Assembly: GCA_019448385.1 (NCBI GenBank)
Contig: JAGTXO010000038.1
Location: 305,945 to 369,944 of the forward strand
DNA: 64,000 bases
From: Diacronema lutheri
Taxonomy: Eukaryota > Haptophyta > Pavlovophyceae > Pavlovales > Pavlovaceae
Direction: 5' to 3'
A model generated the notes under the pieces. That model was not told the origin of the DNA, did not search any database, and saw nothing but the letters and a program-made list of their open reading frames with translations. Below, in pieces: positions 1 to 9,267 of this stretch; the first letter of the stretch is position 1; every line of letters begins with the position of its first letter. A program made the position numbers and the translations under genes.

Positions 1-3000
1 CCGCCATACGCGTCAGTGCGGCCGAGGCGACGCGATGGCGGCACGTGGCGCGGTTGGACGGACACATGCAGGCCGTCGGGCTGGCCGAGCGACGGCTGCG
101 GGCCGGGCACGGGCGTGAAGCGCGCGTCCGTCGGGTGCAGCAGCGCGCGAACGGCGGACAAATTGCCCTGCATCGCGCGCGCCCGCCGCGCGGGTGGCCG
201 CGGCGGCGGCGGGTGAGGGCGCGCGAGAAGGCGGCGCGGTGCGGCGCGGCGCGGCGTGAGACGGGACGGGAGGGGCAGAGGGAAGGGCGTGGTGCCGCCC
301 TCGCCTGATTGTATTCTTCGATGAGCTCGCGGTGCGATGGGGGCGGTTCGACGATGCGCACGATCTCGCGCGCCAGACCTCGTCCGTCCCTGCGAGGCGA
401 CACCGGGCGCGGCATTCGGTGCGCTTCGAGCCGGCGGGCGGGCGCCGCGCGGGCGGGCGCCGCGCGGGCGGGCGGGCGGCTGGCGCGCGGCGGCGCGCAC
501 CAGGTGATGATGTCGGCGAAGCGAACCCATTCGGTCAGCACGTCCGCGGCGCCATCGCTGCGCGGCCGCAGCTCGTTGGCGATCGCCGCGGGGTACCCGC
601 CGCCCGCCCCCTGCGCGCCGAGGGCGGAGGCGGGGCCGCCCGCCGCGCCGCCTCTCGCGTGCGCGCCGGCCGCGGGGCTGACGGGCGCGGTGGCCTCGCG
701 CGCCTCCTTGCTGCGCAGCGCGCTCTTGGGCGGGAGCGGCGCCTTGTCCGATGCCGCCTTCTCGCGCGCCAGCCGTCGCACCTCCTCTGCCTGCAGCCAG
801 CGGCGAAGGCCCGAGGCCGCGCCCGCGCCCGCGCGAGCGCGACAGCCGTAAAACGTGAGGCGCGTGCGCGCCCACTCGCCGCCGACGGCCACGCCCGCGA
901 CGGCGGAGTCGGGCGACACGGGCGCGAGTGCGACGACGGGCTGCACGCGCGTCAGCTTGCCGAGCACGAGCGCCGCGCTGCCCGTCGTCGCGTGCAGCAG
1001 CGCGAGCACCGCGCCGCGGCCGCGCGCCGACTCGGCCGGCGCCGACGCCGCCGAGCCAGCGCGCACGGTGAGCGTGCAGTCGGCGTGGAGGCATGCCTCG
1101 ATCGCCGAGAGCGAGTGCGGGCTCTCGTGCAGCTGCACGGCGCTGAGCGCGCGCAGCGCCGCCGGCTGTGCGCGGCGCGGCGCGCGCGGCGTCGCGAGCC
1201 GCAGGCGCGCCACCTCACGCGCGGTCGCCGTCGTCTCGACGCGCCCGCTGCCGTCGCGCGCCTCGAAGGCGACGCGGACGGAGAGCGCGGGCAGCGCGTC
1301 CGCCTCGACCGCCGCGGCCTTATCGTCCTCCTCGCCCGCCACCCCCACGAGGCGCGCCGGCGGCGGCCCGCGCCGAGCCGCGCCGGCCGCCGCGCCGACG
1401 GGTGGCGAAATGCCGTGCGCGCGAAGGAACGCGGGCGGCAGGTGCAAAGCGAGGACGCGCTCGTCCCACAGGTTGGAGCCGTCGAGTGCGTGCACGCTCA
1501 CATCGGCGCGCGACGCACCGACGCGCTGCCCGCCGAGCGTGACCGCGCCGAGCGCGAGCGTGGCCGCTGCGCCGTCGCGCGCGTCGCTCGGCGCGGTCGA
1601 CGGGCGCGCGGCGTCGGCGAGCGACGCGCGCTCGGCGCGCAGCCGCGCGTCGGCAGCGGCGCTTGCCGTGCGCGACACGACGACGCCGCGCGCAATCTCG
1701 GTGGCGAACTGCGCGGCGCGGCGCGGCGCGGCGCGGCGCGGCGCGGCGCGGCTCAGGACGCGGGCGAGGGCGGCGCGGCGCGGCGCGGCGGGCGGGTGCG
1801 AGCGCGCGCCAGCGCGGGGCGCGGCGCGGCGCAAAGGCGGGCGCGCGCCGCGCACCGTGCGGTGCAGCGCGAACGGGTGGCACGCCGGATTTGAAAGCAG
1901 CGCGTAGTCACCCGGCGGGTACTCGCCCAGCCGCACGCCGACCGTCTGCAGCGCCGCCGCGCGCGCGTCCGCGGCCACGTCGGCGAGGTCGCGCGCGGCG
2001 GCGAGCGTGCGCGCGGCCGCGTCGCCGGCGCCGGCGCGCAGACGCAGCGCGACGAGCTGCGCGGCCGATGCATCGTCCTCGTCCGGCGTGGCCGCGGACG
2101 CGCGCTCGAGCCACGCGCTGAGCGGCGTGGCGGCGGGCGCGGCCGCGCGGAACGCGAGGGCGGTCGCGCGCAGCTGCGCGTCGGAGAGCGGCGCGAGCGC
2201 GGCGGCGAGCGCGCGCGCGTCGGCCGCGCCCGCGCGCGCGCCGAGCACCGCGCCGCCGCCGAGGAGCGCCTCGGCTGTCGCGGCGGCGAGCAGCGCGGAC
2301 GCGCCGCCGCCGTCGCGCCGCTTCGCGGCGCCGAGCAGCGCGTCGCGCGTCGCGCCGGGCGGCAGCGCGCGCAGCGCGCCGCCGAGCGAGAGGCCGCGCG
2401 GCGGCGCGGCGGCGCCGTCGACGGTGGCGTGCGCGCGCGCGCGCACAGCGAAGGCGCGCCGCACGCGCTTGAGCCACGGCGCGGCCGTCGCGCACACGAC
2501 GGCCGCGAGCGCGCTTGCGTCCTCGTCGATGTACCGCGCGCCGCGCGCGAGGGCGCTGTCGAGGCGCGCGGCGCACGCGTCGGCCCACGCGCCGGCGCTT
2601 GCACAGCGCACGCCGGCCGCGGCGATGCGCCGCTCCATCAGCTCGCCAAGCGCGCGCGCCGGCGCGGCCGCGTCCGCCGCGGCGGCCGCGCCGCGCCGCC
2701 GCCGCTCGGCGGCGCTCGGCTGCGCCACGACCGCGGCCGGCGCGCGCCGGCGGCCGGGGCCGCCGCGGCCGTGGCGGGCGTCGGTGTCGGCGTTGGCGGC
2801 GCGACGCGCGCGCACTCTCTCGGCGACGTGCTCGCGCAACGAGCGCCGCGCCTGCGCGTCCGCCTCGCCGCTGCGCAGCGCGGCGCGCACGGCCGTGCCG
2901 AGGAGCGCGTGGCGCGGGTGGCGCGCGCGGAACGCGAGCGCCGTCGCGTGGAGCTGCGCGTCGGAGGAGCCGCCGACGATCACAACGAACGTGCGGCGGT

Positions 3001-6000
3001 GCGCGCGCAGCACCGCCGCCTGCGCGAGCAGCACCTTGCGTGCCGCCGCGAGCCCACCCGCCAGCAGCTGCCGCAGCCGCTGGCGCGCGCCGAGCGCGCG
3101 CGCCGCGCGCGCCGCGGACGCGTCGCGTGGCGGCGGCATCGCGACGCGCACGCGCGCGCGCTGCCGGCCGCCGGGCGCGGTCGGGTCGGCGCGCCAAACC
3201 TCCGCCTCGGCGCTGGCGAAGAGCGCAAAGAAGCCGCCGCGCCCCAGCCGCTTGTCGCCGTCGCCGTCGCCAGCGCGGCCGCTCGGCGCGGGGGGCGAGG
3301 CGGGCGCGGCGGGCGGCGCGGCGGGCGGCGCGCCGGCGCGCCGCGCGCGCGCCGAGCGCGGGCGCGATCCACCGGGCGTCACGGCGCGCGGCGCGGTGAG
3401 TCGGCTGCCCGCGGTCGCGTGCGCCATGCCGCCGTCGGCGAAATCGACCAAGTCATCTTCATCGCTCCGCGGCTCGAGCAGCGCGCGCTCTGCGTGGGTG
3501 CGCGCGCGCGCCTCGTCGGCGTTGTCGCTCAGCTCGCTGGTGCCGTCGCTGCACGCGCCGCCGTCGGCGTGCAGCAGCGCGTCGAACGCGTCATCGCCGT
3601 CGCCGCGGCCGCCACCGACCGGCGGCGGCGGCGCGGGCGTGCGCGGCCGCGTCCATAGGTCCGCCGTGGTGCCGCCGCCTCGCGCGTCGGCAGCGCGCGC
3701 TCCGCCCGCGTGCGCGCCGTGCGGTGCGAGTGGGAAGAGGGCGGCGGGCGGCGGCTCGCGCGTCGGCTCGCGCCCGGCGGCGAGGAGCGCGCGCACGTGC
3801 CGCTCGGCGAGGCGCGCCATCGGCTTGTCCGCGACGACGGCGGCGGCGAGCCGCGCCTCGGCGGCGGCCAGCCGCGCCGCCTGCGCGCGCACCCGCGGCT
3901 CGTCCTCGAGCGCGCGCACGGCCGCGAGGAGCGCGTCCGCCTGCGCGTGCGCGCACAGCGCGTCCGCCGGCGCGTCCGGGCGGCGCAGGACGCGCGCGAC
4001 GAAACGGCAGAGCTCGTCGACCGCGGCCGGGTCGTCGGCCGGCGCGCCGTCCGGCGCGTCGCCCACTGCCGCGCCCTCGCCGCCGCTGCGCGCGGGGTCG
4101 GCCCGCGGCGGCGCGCCACGCTCGCCGCGCAGCGCAGCGTCGTGCGCGCGCTCCTGCGCGCGCTCGGCCGCGGCCGTGTCGTCGTCGTTCGCCTCGGCGA
4201 GGAGCGGGGGGAGCAGAGCGCCAACGAAGGTCTGCCCGCCATAGTGCGCGGCGTGGTACCGGCGGCACAGGTCGAGCTCGCGCGCGCCGAGGCCGACGAC
4301 GAGGTCCGCCAGCTCGAGGAGCGCGGCCATCGTGAGGAGCGACGACGCGCCGCCGGGCGGGGCGTCGACGGGCGCCGCCGCCGACGGGAGGCGGACGCGC
4401 GCGCGCGCGGGCTCGACGACGGCGACGCCGAGCTCGTCGATCTGCACGTCGAGCTGCGTGTCGCCCGAGAGCGGCAGCGGCACGCCCGCGCGCTGCGTGC
4501 TCTCCGCCCACGCGCGCGCGCTCGAGGCCGCGCCGACGCGCACGACCACCGCCGCCGCCGCCGGGTCGCCGCGCCGCGCCGCGTAGCCGACGCCGAGCGT
4601 CGCTGAGGCGGTCGCCGCTCGGCTCGGCAGCGCGGCGGCACGCACGCGGTGCGCCATCGCCGCCTGCAGCGCCGACGCGCTGCTCGCGAGCGCGAGCGCC
4701 GAGAGCGGGCGCAGCCGCCGCTCGGCGAGCGCCCGCGTCTCGGCGGCGAGCGGGCCGTTCGCAAAGCCGTTCGCGCCGCGCGCGTCGGGCAGCGGGCGGA
4801 GCGGCTCGCAGAGCTCGACGAGCGCGGCGGCGAAGAGGCTGCGCGCGCCCGCGCCGTCCGGCGCGTATTCCACCTCGACGGCCTCGACGGCCTCGCGCGC
4901 GCCGGCCGCGCCGGTCGGCGGCCGGGCCGGCGCGCCGCCGCCGCTGCCGCCACCACCGCCGCCGACCGCCGGCGCGCCGTCCGTCGCGGCGAGCACGAGC
5001 GCAGCGGCGCGCGCGGCCTCGGTCTCGAGGCCGCGGCGCAGCCGCTGCGCCTCGGCTGCGCGCGCGACGAACGGCCCGAACTCGCGCGCCGCGCCGCGCA
5101 GCTGCGCGTCCGTCACGCCTGTCGTCGCGAGAGCGAGCGCGGCGCGGCGCGGCTCGCCCTCGCGATCGGAGCTGACGCAGCAGGCCTCGACGAGGAGGCA
5201 GAGCGCGCGCGCGCCGTGCGCCACGCCAGCGCCGGCCGCATCGACGGACACCGCCCCTTTCGCCGCGAGCGTCGCCCACTGCCGCATCGACGAGCCGCCG
5301 GGCGCGCCGGCGGCGAGCGCGCGCGAGAGCGAGCGCGCGCCGGCGCGCGCGCGCGTCGCGTCCGCCGCATACGCCGCCTTGAGCAACTTTGCGTCGGAGG
5401 CGTTCGCGGGGCCGAGGATGTCGGCGACGACGCGCGCGCTCACGCGGCCCTCCGCCGCCACCGCGCGCCAGCCCGCCGCGTCGGCGGCGGCCGACGGCGG
5501 CCGCGCGACCGCGCGCCGCAGCCGGCGTGCCTGCGCCGCGGCCCACGCGGCCTGGCGCGCGCCGGCGGCGGGCGGGCCGTCGGAGCGGCCGGCGACGGCG
5601 TCAATCTCGGCGGCGGTACCGGCGGCGCTCGCGCCGTCGAGCGCGCGCTCGAGCCGGTCGGCCCACACCGCGCCGAGCAGCGCGCGGTCCGCCGCGCTGC
5701 CGTCGATGGCGGCAGCAAGCGCGCGCGCGGCCGCGGCGGCGAGCGCGCAACCCGCGCGCGCGTCCGCGTGCAGCCCGTCGGCCACGTCACGCGCATGAAG
5801 CGGCTCGAGCGGCACGAGCGCGCCGCCGCGCCGCGCGCGGCCAACAGCGGCAAGCGCCGCCGTCAGCCGCGCGTCAGAGCGGCCGCATAACACCTCGCTC
5901 ACGCACGCCGCGCACGCCGCGCACGCCGCCGCCGCCGCGCGCGCGCCGCCGCCGTGGCGTACGCGCGCGAGCGCCGCCGCGAGCGCAGCGCCGCCGCCGC

Positions 6001-7558
6001 CGCCGCCGTCGCCGCCACCGCCTGCCGTATCCGCGGTGGCGGCGGCGACGTCGTCGTCGGCGCCGTCCTGGTCGGCCGCACCCTGTTGCCCGTCCTCCGC
6101 GTCGCCCTCCTCGTCATCGCGCGGCAGGCCGCCGTTCGCCGCGAGCAGCGCGCGCGCTTGCGCGCCCATGTCCGGCTCGCCGCCGCCATCGCCGCCGCCC
6201 ACCGCCGGCGGCACGCCGTCGGCGCGGCGCGCGGGCGGCGGCGCGACGACCGCGCCGCCGATCGCGAGGAGGCGCAGAGCATCAGCCGCGCCATCGCGCG
6301 GCTCGCCCCACTCGTCGGTGCGCGCGAGCGCGAGCGCGACCGCGCGCGCGAGCTCGGAGAGCGCGGCGCTCTTGTCCTCCGCGTCGGCGCCCGCGCGCGC
6401 GGCGGCGGCGCCGCCGTCCCCACGCGGCGCGAGCGCGCGCGCGGCGGCCGCGGCGCGCGCCTCGAGGGGCGGCGGCGGCGGCCACGGGTCGACGGTTGGG
6501 GGGAGGCGCGTGGGTAGCGCGGTGTGCACGGCGAACGCGCGGCGCAGCTCGTCCAGCGCCTCGACGGGCAGCGCGCCGACGCCGCGCGCCGCCAGCATCG
6601 CGCCGGCGCGCGCCGGCGGCGGCGCGCGCGCGCCGCCCGCCGTGTCGCCGGCCCACGCGGCCGCGGCGAGCGCGCGCACGAGCGCGGCGCCGTGCAGCGG
6701 CGCGAGCGTCGCGGCGGCCACCGCCGCGGCCGCGGCAAGATCGTCCGCCTCCGGCGCCGCGCCGTGCGCGCCGTCGCGCGCCGGCGGCCGGCCGCCGCCG
6801 CCCCGCCGCCGCAGCGCGCCGGCGAGGACGCCGCTCGCGTGCTTGTCGAGCTGTCCGCTGAGCTGCGCGGCGGCGGCGCTGACGGCCTGCGCGAGGCGCG
6901 CTGCGTGCGCGCGCTCCGCCGGCGCCGGCGCGCGCGGCGGCCTGGCGCGGTTGTACCTCGCCCTGCGTGCGCGGTCCTCCTCGGCGATCGGCAGCTCGTC
7001 GGCCAAGTCGGCGGCGCCGTCCGCGTCGGCGCCGCTCGGCGCGGCGAGGGCGCGCGCGGCGCGTGCGGCGTCGAGCTGCGCGCGCGTGTGCGCGTCGACG
7101 CGCTGCTCTCGCGCCGCCGCGCCGCCGCGCCGCCCGACCAGCCGGCGCTGCGCCGCGCGCACCGCGTCGAGCGCGCCGAGCTGCCGGACGTGCGCGAGCG
7201 CGGTCGGGTCGAGGCGCGCGCGCACGGCCCAGCCCGCGTCCCAGCCGAGGAGCGCGTCGCGCAGGCGGGCGGCGTCGTGCAGTTGCCACCGGCTCTTGCT
7301 CGCCCGCGCTCGGCCCTCGTACTCGCGCAGCACGAGCGCGAGGACGTGCGGCCGCACGGCGCGCGCAAACAGCGGCCGCACGAGCGCGACGAGCGCGCCG
7401 GCGGGCTCGCCGTGCGCGGCGAGCTGGCGCGCGTGGTCGAGGAGCGAGGCGGCGTCCGAGACGAACGCGCGCACCGGCGCGGGCACCGCGCCCTCCGCCT
7501 CGCGCTCCGCCTCGCGCTCCGCCTCGCGCCCGACTGTCGCCGTTAACGCGCTCGCCAT
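1..7558 (-). CDS. Very large Ala-rich protein of unknown function (3' end beyond window)
   Basis: Partial gene entering from its ATG at 7558 and leaving at the left edge. Modelled exons are 7558-1856, 1708-501, 389-305 and 167-<1; introns 1855-1709 and 500-390 are GT-AG with lengths divisible by three, and 304-168 uses a GC donor (CAG|GCGAGG). The reading frame stays sensible across each junction (for example VLTEWVRFADIITW continuing into DGRGLAREIVRIVEPPP). About 2,390 residues are visible, mostly helical and Ala/Arg-rich with acidic and Gly-rich linkers. A short motif, (S/T)DAQLRxxAxxF, recurs near 5880, 5395, 5110, 2930 and 2150; it faintly recalls annexin repeats but calcium-site residues are not evident. 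The C-terminal part looks beta-rich and less biased. I do not recognise the family. The start lies only 27 bp from the start of the divergent DDB1-like gene. More introns could exist in the first exon. Confidence 0.6.
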   Translation of the reverse strand, partial: MASALTATVGREAEREAEREAEGAVPAPVRAFVSDAASLLDHARQLAAHGEPAGALVALVRPLFARAVRPHVLALVLREYEGRARASKSRWQLHDAARLRDALLGWDAGWAVRARLDPTALAHVRQLGALDAVRAAQRRLVGRRGGAAAREQRVDAHTRAQLDAARAARALAAPSGADADGAADLADELPIAEEDRARRARYNRARPPRAPAPAERAHAARLAQAVSAAAAQLSGQLDKHASGVLAGALRRRGGGGRPPARDGAHGAAPEADDLAAAAAVAAATLAPLHGAALVRALAAAAWAGDTAGGARAPPPARAGAMLAARGVGALPVEALDELRRAFAVHTALPTRLPPTVDPWPPPPPLEARAAAAARALAPRGDGGAAAARAGADAEDKSAALSELARAVALALARTDEWGEPRDGAADALRLLAIGGAVVAPPPARRADGVPPAVGGGDGGGEPDMGAQARALLAANGGLPRDDEEGDAEDGQQGAADQDGADDDVAAATADTAGGGGDGGGGGGAALAAALARVRHGGGARAAAAACAACAACVSEVLCGRSDARLTAALAAVGRARRGGALVPLEPLHARDVADGLHADARAGCALAAAAARALAAAIDGSAADRALLGAVWADRLERALDGASAAGTAAEIDAVAGRSDGPPAAGARQAAWAAAQARRLRRAVARPPSAAADAAGWRAVAAEGRVSARVVADILGPANASDAKLLKAAYAADATRARAGARSLSRALAAGAPGGSSMRQWATLAAKGAVSVDAAGAGVAHGARALCLLVEACCVSSDREGEPRRAALALATTGVTDAQLRGAAREFGPFVARAAEAQRLRRGLETEAARAAALVLAATDGAPAVGGGGGGSGGGAPARPPTGAAGAREAVEAVEVEYAPDGAGARSLFAAALVELCEPLRPLPDARGANGFANGPLAAETRALAERRLRPLSALALASSASALQAAMAHRVRAAALPSRAATASATLGVGYAARRGDPAAAAVVVRVGAASSARAWAESTQRAGVPLPLSGDTQLDVQIDELGVAVVEPARARVRLPSAAAPVDAPPGGASSLLTMAALLELADLVVGLGARELDLCRRYHAAHYGGQTFVGALLPPLLAEANDDDTAAAERAQERAHDAALRGERGAPPRADPARSGGEGAAVGDAPDGAPADDPAAVDELCRFVARVLRRPDAPADALCAHAQADALLAAVRALEDEPRVRAQAARLAAAEARLAAAVVADKPMARLAERHVRALLAAGREPTREPPPAALFPLAPHGAHAGGARAADARGGGTTADLWTRPRTPAPPPPVGGGRGDGDDAFDALLHADGGACSDGTSELSDNADEARARTHAERALLEPRSDEDDLVDFADGGMAHATAGSRLTAPRAVTPGGSRPRSARARRAGAPPAAPPAAPASPPAPSGRAGDGDGDKRLGRGGFFALFASAEAEVWRADPTAPGGRQRARVRVAMPPPRDASAARAARALGARQRLRQLLAGGLAAARKVLLAQAAVLRAHRRTFVVIVGGSSDAQLHATALAFRARHPRHALLGTAVRAALRSGEADAQARRSLREHVAERVRARRAANADTDARHGRGGPGRRRAPAAVVAQPSAAERRRRGAAAAADAAAPARALGELMERRIAAAGVRCASAGAWADACAARLDSALARGARYIDEDASALAAVVCATAAPWLKRVRRAFAVRARAHATVDGAAAPPRGLSLGGALRALPPGATRDALLGAAKRRDGGGASALLAAATAEALLGGGAVLGARAGAADARALAAALAPLSDAQLRATALAFRAAAPAATPLSAWLERASAATPDEDDASAAQLVALRLRAGAGDAAARTLAAARDLADVAADARAAALQTVGVRLGEYPPGDYALLSNPACHPFALHRTVRGARPPLRRAAPRAGARSHPPAAPRRAALARVLSRAAPRRAAPRRAAQFATEIARGVVVSRTASAAADARLRAERASLADAARPSTAPSDARDGAAATLALGAVTLGGQRVGASRADVSVHALDGSNLWDERVLALHLPPAFLRAHGISPPVGAAAGAARRGPPPARLVGVAGEEDDKAAAVEADALPALSVRVAFEARDGSGRVETTATAREVARLRLATPRAPRRAQPAALRALSAVQLHESPHSLSAIEACLHADCTLTVRAGSAASAPAESARGRGAVLALLHATTGSAALVLGKLTRVQPVVALAPVSPDSAVAGVAVGGEWARTRLTFYGCRARAGAGAASGLRRWLQAEEVRRLAREKAASDKAPLPPKSALRSKEAREATAPVSPAAGAHARGGAAGGPASALGAQGAGGGYPAAIANELRPRSDGAADVLTEWVRFADIITWCAPPRASRPPARAAPARAAPARRLEAHRMPRPVSPRRDGRGLAREIVRIVEPPPSHRELIEEYNQARAAPRPSLCPSRPVSRRAAPHRAAFSRALTRRRRGHPRGGRARCRAICPPFARCCTRRTRASRPCPARSRRSASPTACMCPSNRATCRHRVASAALTRMA
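168..304 (-). other. GC-AG intron in the large left-edge gene
   Basis: Exon ends RELIEEYNQ at CAG|GCGAGG and resumes GNLSAVRALLHP after GCGATGCAG. Length is 137 nt. No GT donor fits the frame here, and CAG|GC is the usual context of GC-AG introns. Confidence 0.55.
1709..1855 (-). other. GT-AG intron with (GCGCC)n repeats, length divisible by three
   Basis: Donor GTGCGCGGCG, acceptor GCCGCGCAG, 147 nt and phase 0. Half of it is a pentanucleotide GCGCC array. Without removal the frame would stay open, so intron status rests on splice sites and on the sudden change from balanced coding composition to pure Ala/Arg/Pro codons. Confidence 0.6.
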
Positions 7559-7585
7559 CAGCCTGTGGCGGCCGTTGGAGCGGCG
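7559..7585. promoter_or_regulatory. 27-bp space between divergent start codons
   Basis: Only 27 bp separate the ATG at 7558 (-) from the ATG at 7586 (+). No TATA box is visible. Any shared promoter must overlap the 5' coding parts, or one of the two starts lies further downstream than modelled. Confidence 0.4.
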
Positions 7586-9202
7586 ATGGCGGCGGCGCTC
7601 GGCATCGGCGTCGCGCTGCACGCCGAAGCGGTGCTGGGCGCGCACGCGCTCGACGTGGACGGGCGCGAGCTGCTCGTGCTCGCGCGCGAGGCTTCGCTCG
7701 ACGCGTACGCCGTTGACCCGGCCACGCTCGCACTCGCGCCCGCGCCGTGCGTGCACCTGCCGTCCGCGCTGCTCTGCGCGCCTGCGCACCTGCCGACGCA
7801 CGGCGCACTGCTCGCGCTCGGCTCGGCGGGGTGGACGCTGCACGCGGCGCGCGCCGACGGCTCGGGCGCGCTCGCGCTCGCGCCCGTCGCGCGCGGCCGC
7901 CTCGGTGCAGCGCCGCCCGGCACGCGCGCGCCGCGCGCGTGGCCGGCGCCGAGCGCGGCGCATGCCGTGCGCGACGGGTACGACGTCTACACGCAGCTCG
8001 AGGCGGGCACGCTCGGTGTGCTGCGCGTGCGCGCACTCCCACCCGCCGCACCCGAGCCGCCCGTCGACGCGTGGCGCGGCGTGAGCGTCGCGTACGAGCG
8101 CGTGCGCGTGAGCGTGGGCTGTGGCGGCTTGCTCTTCCTCCTGCCGCACGCCCACGCGCTCGGCGGCGCGGGCGCGGCGGGCGCGCAGCCGCTCGGCGAG
8201 CTGGTGCACCTCGCTCTCGCGCCGGCCGAGCAGGCGCGCTCGCGTCCGCCCTCGGCCGCGCCGCGCGCCGCGACCAACGGCGCGGACGCGCGCGACGCGC
8301 GCGCCGCGCGCGAGGCGGTGGTCGGCGCGAGCGGCGCGGGCGGCAGCTGCTGCACGCTCATCGCGTCGCTCCGCCCGCACGGCGCGCAGCGCGACGGTGC
8401 GGTGGGCGGCGGCGAGGGCGCGCTGCTGGTCGCCCTCGCCGTCGACGCGGACGGCGCCGCGCGCGCCGCGTCTGCGCTGCCCGCCGCCATCCACGTGCGC
8501 GCGCGCGACGCGCCGCCCGCCGTGCCCATCTCCCTTCCGCTCCGCCCCGGCCTACTCACCGTCCACGGCGCCGAGCTCGCGCTGTGGGCGGTCGGCGCGC
8601 CCGCCGCGGCGCAGCGCGCGACAGCGGCGGACGGCGTCGGCGTGCGCCCGCCTCGGCCGCTCGCGACCGCGCTGCTCCCCGCCGGCGCGCGCGTCGTCGG
8701 GCTGTGCGCGTGCAAGCCGGAACGCGCGGCGGCGGGCGTGCCGCAGCGCGCAGCCGGCGGCGCGCGCGCCGCGGGCGCGCCGGGCGCGCCGCAGACGGCG
8801 GCGGGGAGCGGCACGGCCGCGGCGCGCTCGGCGCTGAGCGTGCTCGCGTGCTGCGCCGACGGCTCGCTCTACCTCGTCGCCGTGCGCGCCGCCGAGCGCT
8901 CGGCGCCACCGTCCGTTGACGTCGCGGTCGTGCGCTGGGCGGGTGGCGCGCGCGCGCGTCGCGCGCTGCCGGGCTGGCGCGGCGACGGGAGCGCTGGGCC
9001 AGGCGGCGGGCACGCGAACGCGCCGCCGCTGCACGCGCTCGCCGTCGCGGCCGGCGTCCTTGTCGTGCTGTGCGCGCACTCGGGCGAGCTCGCAGCGCTC
9101 GCGCTGCGGCGCGGCCGAGCGGACGCGCGCGGCGCGGGCGGGCGCGCCGGCGGCGGCGGCGGCGCGTCGTGGCTCGCGCTCGGCGCGGCGGACGGCTCTG
9201 CG

Positions 9203-9267
<65 letters not shown>

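Noticed and set aside
2007-4244. Long open frames antisense to the left-edge gene and to most other genes
   Set aside because: GC-rich coding DNA leaves most frames stop-free. The antisense translations are Ser/Ala/Arg-biased and hold no family motifs, while the sense frames hold recognisable ones.
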